From an uncultured Lachnospiraceae bacterium (GTDB lineage Bacteria; Bacillota_A; Clostridia; Lachnospirales; Lachnospiraceae): a DNA stretch of 15,676 nt. Position numbers and translations under genes: made by a program. Numbering within the stretch: position 1 is the first letter of the stretch; every line of letters starts with the position of its first letter. The stretch is taken from assembly GCA_947564305.1 (NCBI GenBank), contig CANOBT010000128.1, positions 1-15,676 on the forward strand. Direction: 5' to 3'. Of the stretch, positions 1 to 7,098 are shown piece by piece. The notes below the pieces were generated by a model. The model ran no database searches. It was given only the letters and a program-made list of their open reading frames with translations, and was not told the DNA's origin.

Positions 1-1037
1 ATACATTACTCCAGGCAATCTGTCGTACAAATCGTACATACGATGAAGGAAAGACGTTTGGATTGATCGTAGATTATATTGGGATCTTTGATAATGTCGC
101 AAAAGCACTGGACTTTGATGAAGGGAGTATGAAGAAGGTTATTTCCAATATTGAAGAAGTCAAGAAGCAAATACCAGCACTGCTCCGTAAATGTCTCAGT
201 TATTTTATGGGCGTTGATCGTACGATTGATGGATGGGAAGGACTGATGGCAGCACAGGAGTGCATTTCTACGAATGCGGAGAAAGATAAATTCGCGGCAG
301 ACTATCAGGTATTAAATCGTGCATGGAACGCGGTATCTCCTGATCCGATGTTAAAAGCTATCCAGATAGATTATATTTGGTTGACTAAGGTTTACGAATC
401 CGTGAAGCCTACTAACGGCAGTGGTGGACTTATTTGGGCGGCACTTGGTGCAAAGACGATGGAGATCGTCAACACGAATATGGATGTAGGAGCCGTTCAT
501 GAGGATGAAGAAATTCTTTCACTGGAAGCGGACCTGATTGATGCCTTTATTGAAAAACATAAAGGTAGTAAAAATGCTGCCAGGAAAGTTGAAATTGACC
601 TGGTTGCAAGAATTCGCAAACATTCTGATGATCCGAAATTTATACGATTGGGTGATAAATTGGAGATGCTGCGTGAAAAACATGAACAGGGACTTATCAA
701 CAGCATTGAATTTCTGAAGATGTTGTTGGAGCTTGCAAAGGAAGCGGCACAGGCAGAGAAAGACGTTGTACCAGAAGAAGAAATTGATAAGGGAAAAGCC
801 GCGTTGACTGAGCTTTTCAATGGAATAAAGAATAGTAGTACTCCAATTATCGTAGAACGTATTGTAACTGATATTGATGATATAGTTAAAATTGTACGTT
901 TTGATGGATGGCAGAATACGACTGGCGGCCGTCAGGAAGTAAAGAAAGCACTTCGCAGTGTAGTGTGGGTTAAATATAAGATTAAAGACAAAGAGGTGTT
1001 TGATAAAGCTTATAGCTATATTGAGCAGTACTATTAA
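1..1037 (+). CDS. hsdR: Type I restriction enzyme R subunit HsdR, C-terminal part (5' end outside window)
   Basis: The reading frame is already open at base 3, so this is the last 344 residues of a protein that normally runs to about 1000. The first residues read TLLQAICRTNR, which fits the late helicase motif (Q-x-x-x-R-x-N-R) of the SF2 motor of HsdR. The rest is the helical C-terminal region that docks on the HsdM/HsdS methylase. The ending GGRQEVKKALRSVVWVKYK is typical of HsdR. In the type I complex HsdR supplies ATP-driven DNA translocation and cleavage of DNA lacking the host methylation pattern. The nuclease domain and Walker motifs would lie upstream and cannot be checked. A TTG at 63 is an internal codon, not a start. 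A rhuM-like gene follows after 22 nt, a neighbour often found with hsd operons. The stop context shows no damage. Confidence 0.93.
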   Translation, partial: TLLQAICRTNRTYDEGKTFGLIVDYIGIFDNVAKALDFDEGSMKKVISNIEEVKKQIPALLRKCLSYFMGVDRTIDGWEGLMAAQECISTNAEKDKFAADYQVLNRAWNAVSPDPMLKAIQIDYIWLTKVYESVKPTNGSGGLIWAALGAKTMEIVNTNMDVGAVHEDEEILSLEADLIDAFIEKHKGSKNAARKVEIDLVARIRKHSDDPKFIRLGDKLEMLREKHEQGLINSIEFLKMLLELAKEAAQAEKDVVPEEEIDKGKAALTELFNGIKNSSTPIIVERIVTDIDDIVKIVRFDGWQNTTGGRQEVKKALRSVVWVKYKIKDKEVFDKAYSYIEQYY

Positions 1038-1059
1038 GAAAATTCGTGACGCATACAAT

Positions 1060-1365
1060 ATGGATCATGATAATGGAAAGATTTTGATTTATCAAAATGA
1101 AAAAGGCGATACAAAAGTAGATGTTTATTTTAACGGCGAATCTGTATGGATGTCACGAAGGAGTATAGCCGAGCTGTACCAGACATCATCACAAAATATT
1201 ACAATGCATATAAAAAATATCTATAAAGACGGTGAATTGCAGGAAGAAGCAACTTGTAAGAATTACTTACAAGTTCAAAACGAAGGTGCAAGACATGTAC
1301 AACGAACTTTAAAAATATATAACCTCCAAATGATTTTGGCAATAGGATATCGTGTCAGAAATTAG
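1060..1365 (+). pseudogene. Truncated RhuM-family protein (N-terminal about 100 residues)
   Basis: From the ATG at 1060 the protein begins MDHDNGKILIYQNEKGDTKV and continues through VWMSRRSIAELYQTSSQNIT and MILAIGYRVRN. This is the N-terminal block of the RhuM ('virulence RhuM') family, with a helix-turn-helix-like segment around residues 30-60. Family members are usually well over 250 residues. This frame stops directly after GYRVR, where homologues continue with a conserved segment, so it looks truncated. A frame beginning in the same place reads EKNEKEIFDEFPEPPLT to a stop at 1418 and does not resemble RhuM. The frame is also open back to 1000, inside the end of hsdR, but homology starts at 1060. 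No good ribosome binding site is visible; translation could be coupled to hsdR. The biochemical role of RhuM is not established; the genes are often found within type I restriction loci. Confidence 0.75.
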
Positions 1366-1423
1366 AAAAAAATGAAAAGGAAATATTTGATGAATTTCCG
1401 GAACCTCCTCTTACGTAACAGTA

Positions 1424-1452
1424 AATTTTTTAGTCCTAACTTGACGCCAGCC
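1424..1452 (+). repeat. Left copy of a 29-bp direct repeat flanking the ATPase/nuclease cassette
   Basis: This segment matches 4880-4908 at 26 of 29 positions, in the same orientation; the differences are at offsets 16, 17 and 23. It begins AATTTTTTAGTCCTA and ends CCAGCC. Both copies lead directly into spmA C-terminal sequence, and the two lie 3456 bp apart around the three-gene operon. It could be an att-like recombination site, a short duplication, or the edge of an older repeat unit. Confidence 0.7.
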
Positions 1453-1626
1453 TATCGGTCGCAGTATGGGAGTGTGAATCCGACAGCGATCGTGGCTACG
1501 GCGGTGAGTACGGTGACGGCGGTGATGTTTTGTAAGGGAATGGAAGCGGAGAGTGTGAGAGGTTCTTCGCTTTTTTGTACCAAAGTATGTAGAAAAAGCT
1601 TCGGTGGCGTATTTTCTGTATTATAA
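1424..1626 (+). pseudogene. spmA: spmA C-terminal remnant, internally deleted (left copy)
   Basis: The frame reads FFSPNLTPA and then AYRSQYGSVNPTAIVATAVS and TVTAVMFCKGM. That second part is the C-terminal end of spore maturation protein A (nucleoside-recognition/gate domain membrane protein). Compared with the right-hand remnant at 4880, about 75 codons are missing in frame between the Ala codon at 1450-1452 and the Tyr codon after it. The removed part corresponds to the ANFLGLGWAATP through LQLIPVNMIA region. After the family similarity ends near 1543, the frame runs on through unrelated sequence to 1626. A fragment this short, lacking all N-terminal membrane helices, cannot be a working SpmA. 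The surrounding ORF (from 1372) has no convincing start signal. Confidence 0.7.
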
Positions 1627-1682
1627 GAATATTGTTAATATTTCTAAAATTTGTAAAAATGGATTAAATAGAATAAAAAAGG

Positions 1683-1710
1683 TTTAATTATAATATATAA
1701 GTGTTATAAT
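1683..1710 (+). promoter_or_regulatory. Candidate promoter of the three-gene defence-like operon
   Basis: A TATAAT box at 1705-1710 is preceded by TG at 1702-1703, giving an extended -10 (TGTTATAAT). A weak -35-like TTTAAT lies at 1683-1688, 16 bp upstream. The start codon of the ATPase gene is at 1738, with AAGGAG at 1725-1730. The stretch is very AT-rich, so the -35 call is soft. Confidence 0.5.
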
Positions 1711-1737
1711 AGATAAAAATGGGAAAGGAGAAGTTAA

Positions 1738-2931
1738 ATGGGATTAAAAGCAGAAGATGTATTCAGACCAGGTGCATTTCCTGAATATACCTATATATCA
1801 CGAAAATCCGCAGTTTCAGATTTACCATATGAATTCCGTTTGATGCAGGCAATAAAAGTGTCTGGGTTTCTAACTTCATTAGTGGGTCCTTCCAAGATGG
1901 GAAAGACGATTTTGTGCGAAAAGGTGATAGGATTTGAAAATATTGTGGAAGTTTCAGGAGCGGATTTTGGTTTAGAGACAGATTTTTGGAAAGTGGTTGC
2001 CGCAAAAGCGGGATTGGCTTATGAGGGACAGTTTTCTTCAGAAAAAATGATAGCTGATACAAAAGATAAATATTCGAAAAAAGAGACATATTCTTTGACA
2101 AAGGATAAAATTATCGAATATTACATAAGCGAAAATCTGATTCTGGTCATAGATGATTTTCATTATGCTCCAGAAGAAAAACGGATGCAGATTGCACAGC
2201 AGCTTAAGGATGCAATCAGGAGAGGATTTAAGGCGATTGTTGTTTCCCTGCCCCATAGGGCTGATGAGGCAATCCGGCGGAATGCAGATCTTTCAGGGCG
2301 GTTAAGTATGATCAACATGGAAGCATGGGAGGTAAATGATCTGAAAGAAATTGCAAAGGTGGGGTTTGAAAAGCTGAATATACAGATTGAAGAGGATGTG
2401 GCAATACAAATTGCGGTAGAAAGTTTATCTTCTCCACAGCTGATGCAGTATATTTGTTTAAACATATGTACGATTTTGGAAATGTCCGGGACAAATGACT
2501 GGTGTGTGAAACCAGAGATTTTGAAAACGGCATACCGGTATACGACTGCTAACTTTGAATATGGCGATGTGGTTTCCCTGATGCGAAAGGGGCCGAACAT
2601 GAGAGGAAAAAGCAGAAACAGGTTCCGGGCAGATAACGGGAAGGAATATGATCTTTACGAATTGATTGTAAAATCTATTGCAGAGAATCCGCCTATTATG
2701 AAATTGGAATTTGAGGATGTCAAAGAGCGTATTTACCGTTTGATTGCAAATGATTGTAAAAAACCTACTCCGCAGGCCATCAAAGAAAGCCTGGCTAAGC
2801 TGCAGGAGTTATTGGATGGCCGGGAGGATATATTCAAAGTTCTTGATTGGAAAGAAGGAGTGCTGTATATTTTAGATCCTTTGTTTTTATTTTATTTACG
2901 ATGGGGAGAGGCAGGAAATAAAGATGTTTAG
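1738..2931 (+). CDS. STAND/AAA-like P-loop ATPase, first gene of a putative defence operon
   Basis: This is a 397-residue cytosolic P-loop NTPase. Walker A is GPSKMGKT at residues 50-57. Walker B is LILVIDDFH at about 134-142, a hydrophobic strand ending in Asp-Asp. A sensor-1-like strand AIVVSLPHR lies near 166-174, and a conserved-looking ADLSGR near 183-188 could provide a sensing arginine. The C-terminal part (about 305-397) is predicted helical and ends VLYILDPLFLFYLRW, resembling the winged-helix end of archaeal-type/STAND ATPases. Such ATPases act as nucleotide-dependent switches or sensors in many phage-defence systems. AAGGAG sits 7 nt before the ATG. The stop overlaps the next gene's start by 8 nt, indicating coupled translation with the nuclease gene. 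The exact ATPase subfamily cannot be fixed without a profile search. Confidence 0.85.
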   Translation: MGLKAEDVFRPGAFPEYTYISRKSAVSDLPYEFRLMQAIKVSGFLTSLVGPSKMGKTILCEKVIGFENIVEVSGADFGLETDFWKVVAAKAGLAYEGQFSSEKMIADTKDKYSKKETYSLTKDKIIEYYISENLILVIDDFHYAPEEKRMQIAQQLKDAIRRGFKAIVVSLPHRADEAIRRNADLSGRLSMINMEAWEVNDLKEIAKVGFEKLNIQIEEDVAIQIAVESLSSPQLMQYICLNICTILEMSGTNDWCVKPEILKTAYRYTTANFEYGDVVSLMRKGPNMRGKSRNRFRADNGKEYDLYELIVKSIAENPPIMKLEFEDVKERIYRLIANDCKKPTPQAIKESLAKLQELLDGREDIFKVLDWKEGVLYILDPLFLFYLRWGEAGNKDV

Positions 2932-3655
2932 TAATTCTGGCAGTATATCGGGGGCTATGGAACGATTAGAAGGTGCGCAAGACAGTCAGTCGTTTCGGTA
3001 TGCGGTAAGTGCTTTGAGTGAGCAAATGAAAAGAATAGGAATGGATTCGAAGTATTTAATTGGTTTAGAAAAAAGAGCATATTATCTTCCAAATGAATAT
3101 TCTGATAGGGATACAAAGGCAAAGATTGTGGAGGCTAAAAGAAGAGTAATAGAATATGTCAATGAGATTATGGATGTAGATGAAAATAGCAAACTGGTGC
3201 TGAGTGTGCTGGAGAATTTTTATCTGTTTCTGGAAAATCTTCTGGAGAGGATGCCTCATAAGAGCGGTGGTATTCAAAAAGAACAGCTAGAAGGTTTGAA
3301 AATAAAAAACGAGTACGATGTGCAGTATTTGCTGTATGCATACCTGAAGCCGCTCTATCCAATGGCAAGGGCAGAGGTAAATGAGGATACTGGATATGGT
3401 ACAGTCAGGACAGATATATTATTGGATTCAGAAAATACTATTGAAGTAAAATGTACAAGAAAAGGGATGCGCATAAAGAAACTGATTGAGGAAATAGAGG
3501 CGGATATGGTGCATTACAGCGCAAAAAATATTTATTTTTTTATATATGATAAGGTGAAGCTGATTGAAAATCCTTATAATTTTAAGAAAACCTATGAAGA
3601 AAAGATAAAGGACAAGCAGATATATATTATTATTCATCAGCCCAAAATATTATAG
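2924..3655 (+). CDS. PD-(D/E)XK nuclease-domain protein (DpnII/MboI-like), second gene of the operon
   Basis: The protein has 243 residues in two parts. Residues 1-120 are mainly helical with no recognised family. From about 127 it follows the pattern of the DpnII/MboI-type restriction endonuclease domain: NEYDVQYLLYAYL (129-141), a glutamate at 151, RTDILL with Asp164, and the strand IEVKCTRKG with Glu174-x-Lys176. After that comes the helix KKLIEEIEADMVHYS and the strand IYFFIYD. Asp164 plus E174-x-K176 make a complete PD-(D/E)XK active site, so it probably cleaves DNA, or possibly RNA, with metal ions. It overlaps the ATPase gene by 8 nt and is most likely its effector. It is shorter than a stand-alone restriction enzyme and has no methylase partner here, which argues against a simple type II system. 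Confidence 0.85.
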   Translation: MFSNSGSISGAMERLEGAQDSQSFRYAVSALSEQMKRIGMDSKYLIGLEKRAYYLPNEYSDRDTKAKIVEAKRRVIEYVNEIMDVDENSKLVLSVLENFYLFLENLLERMPHKSGGIQKEQLEGLKIKNEYDVQYLLYAYLKPLYPMARAEVNEDTGYGTVRTDILLDSENTIEVKCTRKGMRIKKLIEEIEADMVHYSAKNIYFFIYDKVKLIENPYNFKKTYEEKIKDKQIYIIIHQPKIL

Positions 3656-3686
3656 ATAATGTTTGTAAGAAAAGGGAGAAAATATA

Positions 3687-4844
3687 ATGACAGATCAAGA
3701 ATTTTTAAAATTATTAAAAGATAAAAAAGTTGCAGATGCGTATCAGTATTTTGATTCTAGTAGATATAAATTAGCATTAGCCAGAATCAGTTTTGATGCT
3801 TTAGATAAAATAGTAAATGATTTTTTTGAAATGGGAAAGAAGTTTAATGAAACATTCTTTTCCGATATGTTAGTGTCAGAAAAAAATATTATACATAGTG
3901 ACACTGTAAATTTTTGTGGCATTGATATTGGAGTTTCAACGGCAATAAATAAACTAACAATGGAAATTCTTAGTTTGTTACATAACTTTTTTGACACTTT
4001 TGCTCAGTGGATTAATGCAGGCTTGCTTGGTGAAAATGCATTAGAGATAAATAAGGTAAATTTAAAGCGTGTAGAGAAAGAAATTAAAAGATATCCAGAA
4101 TATTCGAGTAAATTTATCTCTGATTTTTGTGAAATTACCAGTCACTCAGAGTATCAGTATATTGCCGATTTTAATAATATCCTAAAACACAGAACGCAAA
4201 TATATGTTCAGAATAGTATTAATCTGTTTACAGCAGAAGGAAGTGTAGCAATTCCACAATTCGAGAAGGATGGGAATCCACATAATAAAATGGAAGTTTT
4301 GTCTGTAATTGGATCAAGCTTGAAATTTTGCGAAAAGTTATTGTATGATTCTCAGCAATTTGTAGAGGTATATTATAAATCATCGGATTGTTTGTATACC
4401 TCACATAGGATTTATAATCCAAAAACATATTTAGGATTTGAATGTAAAGCTGACTTTAAGAATGGCAAAATGCCTACAATTCATTATTATTATATCGAAG
4501 TAGATTCTACAAATATTCTAAAGGAATATCAAGTTATGCTTGTGTACGATCATATGTCGAGGAAATCGTCAGATGAAAGGCGAATTGATGTTTATAATTC
4601 TCCATATCAGATTATAATGCTTCGAGAAAAAGGAAGTGGGCAAATTATAGGAATTATGAAACCAACAGATGGTGAGCCATATAGTTCAGAAATTCAGCAT
4701 GGCTTGTATTATCGAAAGTATATTACACAGACAACAGATTTTGAACAAGAGATGTATTTGGCTATTTCTACAGGCGAATTTCAATATTTAAGATATCTTT
4801 CAGACGCTAAAGTGACATTTGGTCTAGACGAAAGTAATGTGTAA
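3687..4844 (+). CDS. Unknown protein with a possible HEPN-like helical domain, third gene of the operon
   Basis: The 385-residue protein is cytosolic with no signal peptide or membrane helix. Residues 1-200 look all-helical. The segments LLHNFFDTFAQWIN (97-110) and YIADFNNILKHRTQIYV (158-174) resemble the paired helices of the Cthe_2314-type HEPN family, where an N-x-x-K-H-R motif replaces the usual R-x4-6-H. The region from about 205 to 380 looks strand-rich, with YYYIEVDS and YQVMLVYDH, and is not recognised. HEPN proteins are often RNases or helical scaffolds in defence and toxin systems; whether this one is catalytic is unknown. AGGGAG lies 8 nt before the ATG and only 31 nt separate it from the nuclease gene, so it is probably cotranscribed. 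Its coding sequence is visibly more AT-rich than the genes to its right, suggesting transfer. The HEPN assignment is tentative. Confidence 0.7.
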   Translation: MTDQEFLKLLKDKKVADAYQYFDSSRYKLALARISFDALDKIVNDFFEMGKKFNETFFSDMLVSEKNIIHSDTVNFCGIDIGVSTAINKLTMEILSLLHNFFDTFAQWINAGLLGENALEINKVNLKRVEKEIKRYPEYSSKFISDFCEITSHSEYQYIADFNNILKHRTQIYVQNSINLFTAEGSVAIPQFEKDGNPHNKMEVLSVIGSSLKFCEKLLYDSQQFVEVYYKSSDCLYTSHRIYNPKTYLGFECKADFKNGKMPTIHYYYIEVDSTNILKEYQVMLVYDHMSRKSSDERRIDVYNSPYQIIMLREKGSGQIIGIMKPTDGEPYSSEIQHGLYYRKYITQTTDFEQEMYLAISTGEFQYLRYLSDAKVTFGLDESNV

Positions 4845-4879
4845 TGGATGCTAAGATAGAATTTTGTAAAAAAACCAAG

Positions 4880-4908
4880 AATTTTTTAGTCCTATATTGA
4901 CACCAGCC
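4880..4908 (+). repeat. Right copy of the 29-bp direct repeat
   Basis: This is the partner of 1424-1452 (26/29 identical, same orientation). It begins 35 nt after the stop of the third operon gene and runs into the spmA remnant at its CCAGCC end. The sequence just upstream (AAAAAAACCAAG) only weakly resembles the left copy's flank, so the similarity stops near the listed boundary. Confidence 0.7.
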
Positions 4909-5259
4909 AATTTTCTAGGGCTGGGGTGGGCGGCTACTCCGGCGGGATTGAAGGCGATGGAGGAATTGGAGAAGCTGGAAGTAGAGAGAGGGAATCCGGC
5001 TTATGTATCTGGCGGCGGTTCCGGGATAGGAGTGGCAGGAGGAAAGAAAGAACGGATTGCAAGTAATGAGATGTGTACGTTTTTGATATTGAATATTTCA
5101 TCGCTGCAGTTGATACCGGTTAATATGATTGCTTACCGCAGCCAGTATGGGAGCACGAGTCCAACTGCGGTGATTTCGCCCGCGATTCTGGTGGCATTCT
5201 TCAGTACGGTGGTTGTGGTGATATACTGTAGAATAATGAGAAAACGACAGAGAGTATAG
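4880..5259 (+). pseudogene. spmA: spmA C-terminal remnant (right copy)
   Basis: The frame reads EFFSPILTPANFLGLGWAAT, then PAGLKAMEELEKLEVERG, a glycine-rich linker, and ASNEMCTFLILNISSLQLIP. It ends with the AYRSQYGS...CRIM tail. From ANFLGLG onward this is the C-terminal half of spore maturation protein A, a membrane protein of the nucleoside-recognition family needed for normal spore core dehydration. Full SpmA is roughly 190-210 residues. Here the N-terminal membrane helices are absent, and an in-frame stop lies a few codons upstream in the AAAAAAACC stretch, so it is a remnant. A TTG at 4897 could start a 120-residue product, but no ribosome binding site is evident. The natural end of the gene is kept, with a terminator overlapping the stop. 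Confidence 0.8.
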
Positions 5260-5276
5260 AAGCTCTCTGTTTTTTG
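5247..5276 (+). terminator. Rho-independent terminator after the right spmA remnant
   Basis: ACAGAGAG at 5247-5254 pairs perfectly with CTCTCTGT at 5263-5270 across an 8-nt loop and runs into six T residues. It would end transcripts from the spmA remnant and possibly from the upstream three-gene operon, which has no clear terminator of its own. Confidence 0.85.
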
Positions 5277-5321
5277 TGTATTGAGATTACTTATGTAGAT
5301 TAAGAGCATATACCCGGAAAA

Positions 5322-5406
5322 ATTGAATTAACCGTTCAATGATATCTATGGGAAACTAATGTATAATATTTTCGAAACAGGCTGTTTTTCGATAAAATAG
5401 CAGCCT
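5322..5406 (+). promoter_or_regulatory. Promoter and leader region of the 544-residue gene
   Basis: A TATAAT at 5362-5367 is the best -10 candidate; no good -35 is seen at the proper distance. Just upstream, ATTGAA (5322-5327) and TTCAAT (5335-5340) form an inverted repeat that could be an operator. Downstream, AGGCTG (5379-5384) and CAGCCT (5401-5406) could pair in the leader RNA. The gene's AAGGAG is at 5432-5437. Confidence 0.4.
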
Positions 5407-5443
5407 ATAAGAGCATTTAACACATCATGGAAAGGAGAACACT

Positions 5444-7078
5444 ATGGGAATATTTATCCATTTGGAGGTCTCAAAAAGCGTAACGGAGGAAGAGTGGAGC
5501 AGGGTATATGAGGAATCGTTAGAACTTGTGAAAACTTTTCCGCTTGCGGAAAGGGGGACAATTTCTTATGCCGGGCAGCAGGTCACGTGTGCAGTGCGGA
5601 CAGAGGAACGGGAAGTGCGCTATCGCAACGGTACAAAACGCGGCTGGTGCACAGAGATGGATTATGACACGTTAAATTGGGCAGAAGAGTATTGTTTGTT
5701 GAAAGATTTTGTTGACAGCGGAGACATAGATAGTGATGCTGGCGATGCAATGATGGGGGTGGTGCCGAACTGCACAAATTATGACTGGAAACAGGAAAAA
5801 TTCAATCGTACATATTCACTGTGGGGAGCGAAAACACAGGGTGAACCTTATCATATGTATCTGTTGTCGATTGCCTGTATGATTGAAGACCGGTTGAGAG
5901 AAAAAGCGTTTACTTACGGGGATATTACACAGGGACAGTGCCGGAAGGCAGTAGAAATGGCGAACCAATACTTGAAAAAACCGATTCGGATTCCTTCGCG
6001 TTGTGACATGGAACGGCTATATAGACGTATTCAGCAATTGCCGATTGAGGAAAACGATAAAATGAAGGTATTTGAACACTTTTATCTAGGCGAGAAGGAC
6101 AAAGCATTTTATAATTTTATGCAAAATCATTTTCACACACATGTCATACGAGCATATTGGGAAAACAAATTTGCAGACAGCAGAATCGGGACGAGGGGAT
6201 TTGTAAAGGATTTAAAAGAATACCTGTTATCAGGAGCGGGACTAGAGGAACTTTGCGGCATTGTGAGCATGGAAGATAAGGAGGAAAATCCCCAGTATGA
6301 AAAGTTTATTTATGCAATTATGGATTCCAAACTTTATATAAAACAAAAAAATACCGAAGATTATCTGGATATACAACAGCAGGGAGAGCAGCCATACGGT
6401 ATATGGACGCTGATGGCAGATTTTGCATATGGTTCTGCGCATAACCGAAAGGTGGAGCGCTATGTTCCGATTGAGGAAATCAGACAGACATTGAGGCGCG
6501 GGATAGGTGATAAATGCGATACCGATCAATATATAGATCAGTATCTTGAGAAGGAAGCGATAGTTCCTGAGATTAATGTCTATAAAGAAAATATTACAGA
6601 AAAGGAACTAGAGAAAATGGCGGACGCAGATGCAGCAGAAGTATTTACTCAGTTGATGAACAAGAAGATGGAGGAGATGCAGAATCGGCGGAAACAATAT
6701 GATAATTTAGAATATGACGATTTGCTTAACTACGAAAAAGGCAGTACGAGTGCTCCGGCATTGAAAGAAGCAGTTGGAAAATCATTTCAATTTTATCATA
6801 AGATGACAGAAGAAAAACGATATACGGAACTGATGGAAGGCTCGCATGATGGGAGATGCATATTTTTGATTGAACAGAATGGGCAGCTTTTGCTTTGGGA
6901 CAAGGACTGGATGGGGATTTTTTCAGATATAGAGCAACATCCGGAGTCTTATGAACGTTATTATCCAATGGTTCGTGTAAAGGCGGATGACAGAGGACTA
7001 TACAGCCTGATCATGGCGTTTGTTTTAAATGATGCATTATATGAATCTGCAGAAGAATGGAGCAGGGAGTACGAATAG
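5444..7078 (+). CDS. Conserved-looking hypothetical protein, 544 residues
   Basis: I do not recognise the family. The protein starts MGIFIHLEVSKSVTEEEWSR and has no signal peptide or membrane helix, so it is probably cytosolic. It is rich in charged and aromatic residues. The middle (about 130-260) is helical, containing LLSIACMIEDRLREKAF and YRRIQQLPIEENDKMKVFEH. A Glu/Lys-rich, coiled-coil-prone stretch lies near 385-430, and the C-terminal part (about 470-544) has short strands such as GRCIFLIEQNGQLLLWD. The start is well supported: AAGGAG lies 6 nt before the ATG and the opening residues look like a true N-terminus. The gene stands alone in its own unit between a terminator and a convergent histidine kinase gene, with 20 nt between the stops. 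Codon use resembles the right-hand genes rather than the AT-rich cassette. Confidence 0.85.
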   Translation: MGIFIHLEVSKSVTEEEWSRVYEESLELVKTFPLAERGTISYAGQQVTCAVRTEEREVRYRNGTKRGWCTEMDYDTLNWAEEYCLLKDFVDSGDIDSDAGDAMMGVVPNCTNYDWKQEKFNRTYSLWGAKTQGEPYHMYLLSIACMIEDRLREKAFTYGDITQGQCRKAVEMANQYLKKPIRIPSRCDMERLYRRIQQLPIEENDKMKVFEHFYLGEKDKAFYNFMQNHFHTHVIRAYWENKFADSRIGTRGFVKDLKEYLLSGAGLEELCGIVSMEDKEENPQYEKFIYAIMDSKLYIKQKNTEDYLDIQQQGEQPYGIWTLMADFAYGSAHNRKVERYVPIEEIRQTLRRGIGDKCDTDQYIDQYLEKEAIVPEINVYKENITEKELEKMADADAAEVFTQLMNKKMEEMQNRRKQYDNLEYDDLLNYEKGSTSAPALKEAVGKSFQFYHKMTEEKRYTELMEGSHDGRCIFLIEQNGQLLLWDKDWMGIFSDIEQHPESYERYYPMVRVKADDRGLYSLIMAFVLNDALYESAEEWSREYE

Positions 7079-7098
7079 ACGGAAATATAGAAACACGC

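Noticed and set aside
519..1058. Long minus-strand frame opposite hsdR
   Set aside because: The plus strand encodes a clear HsdR C-terminus; the antisense product has an unlikely composition and no ribosome binding site.
1372..1626. Reading this as a real 84-residue gene
   Set aside because: Its only recognisable part is a deleted spmA tail, the ends are unrelated sequence, and no start signal is present; kept as a pseudogene.
2924..3655. A simple type II restriction enzyme of the DpnII/MboI kind
   Set aside because: No DNA methylase gene is nearby, the nuclease domain is fused to a helical N-terminus, and the gene overlaps an ATPase gene, pointing to a multi-gene defence module instead.
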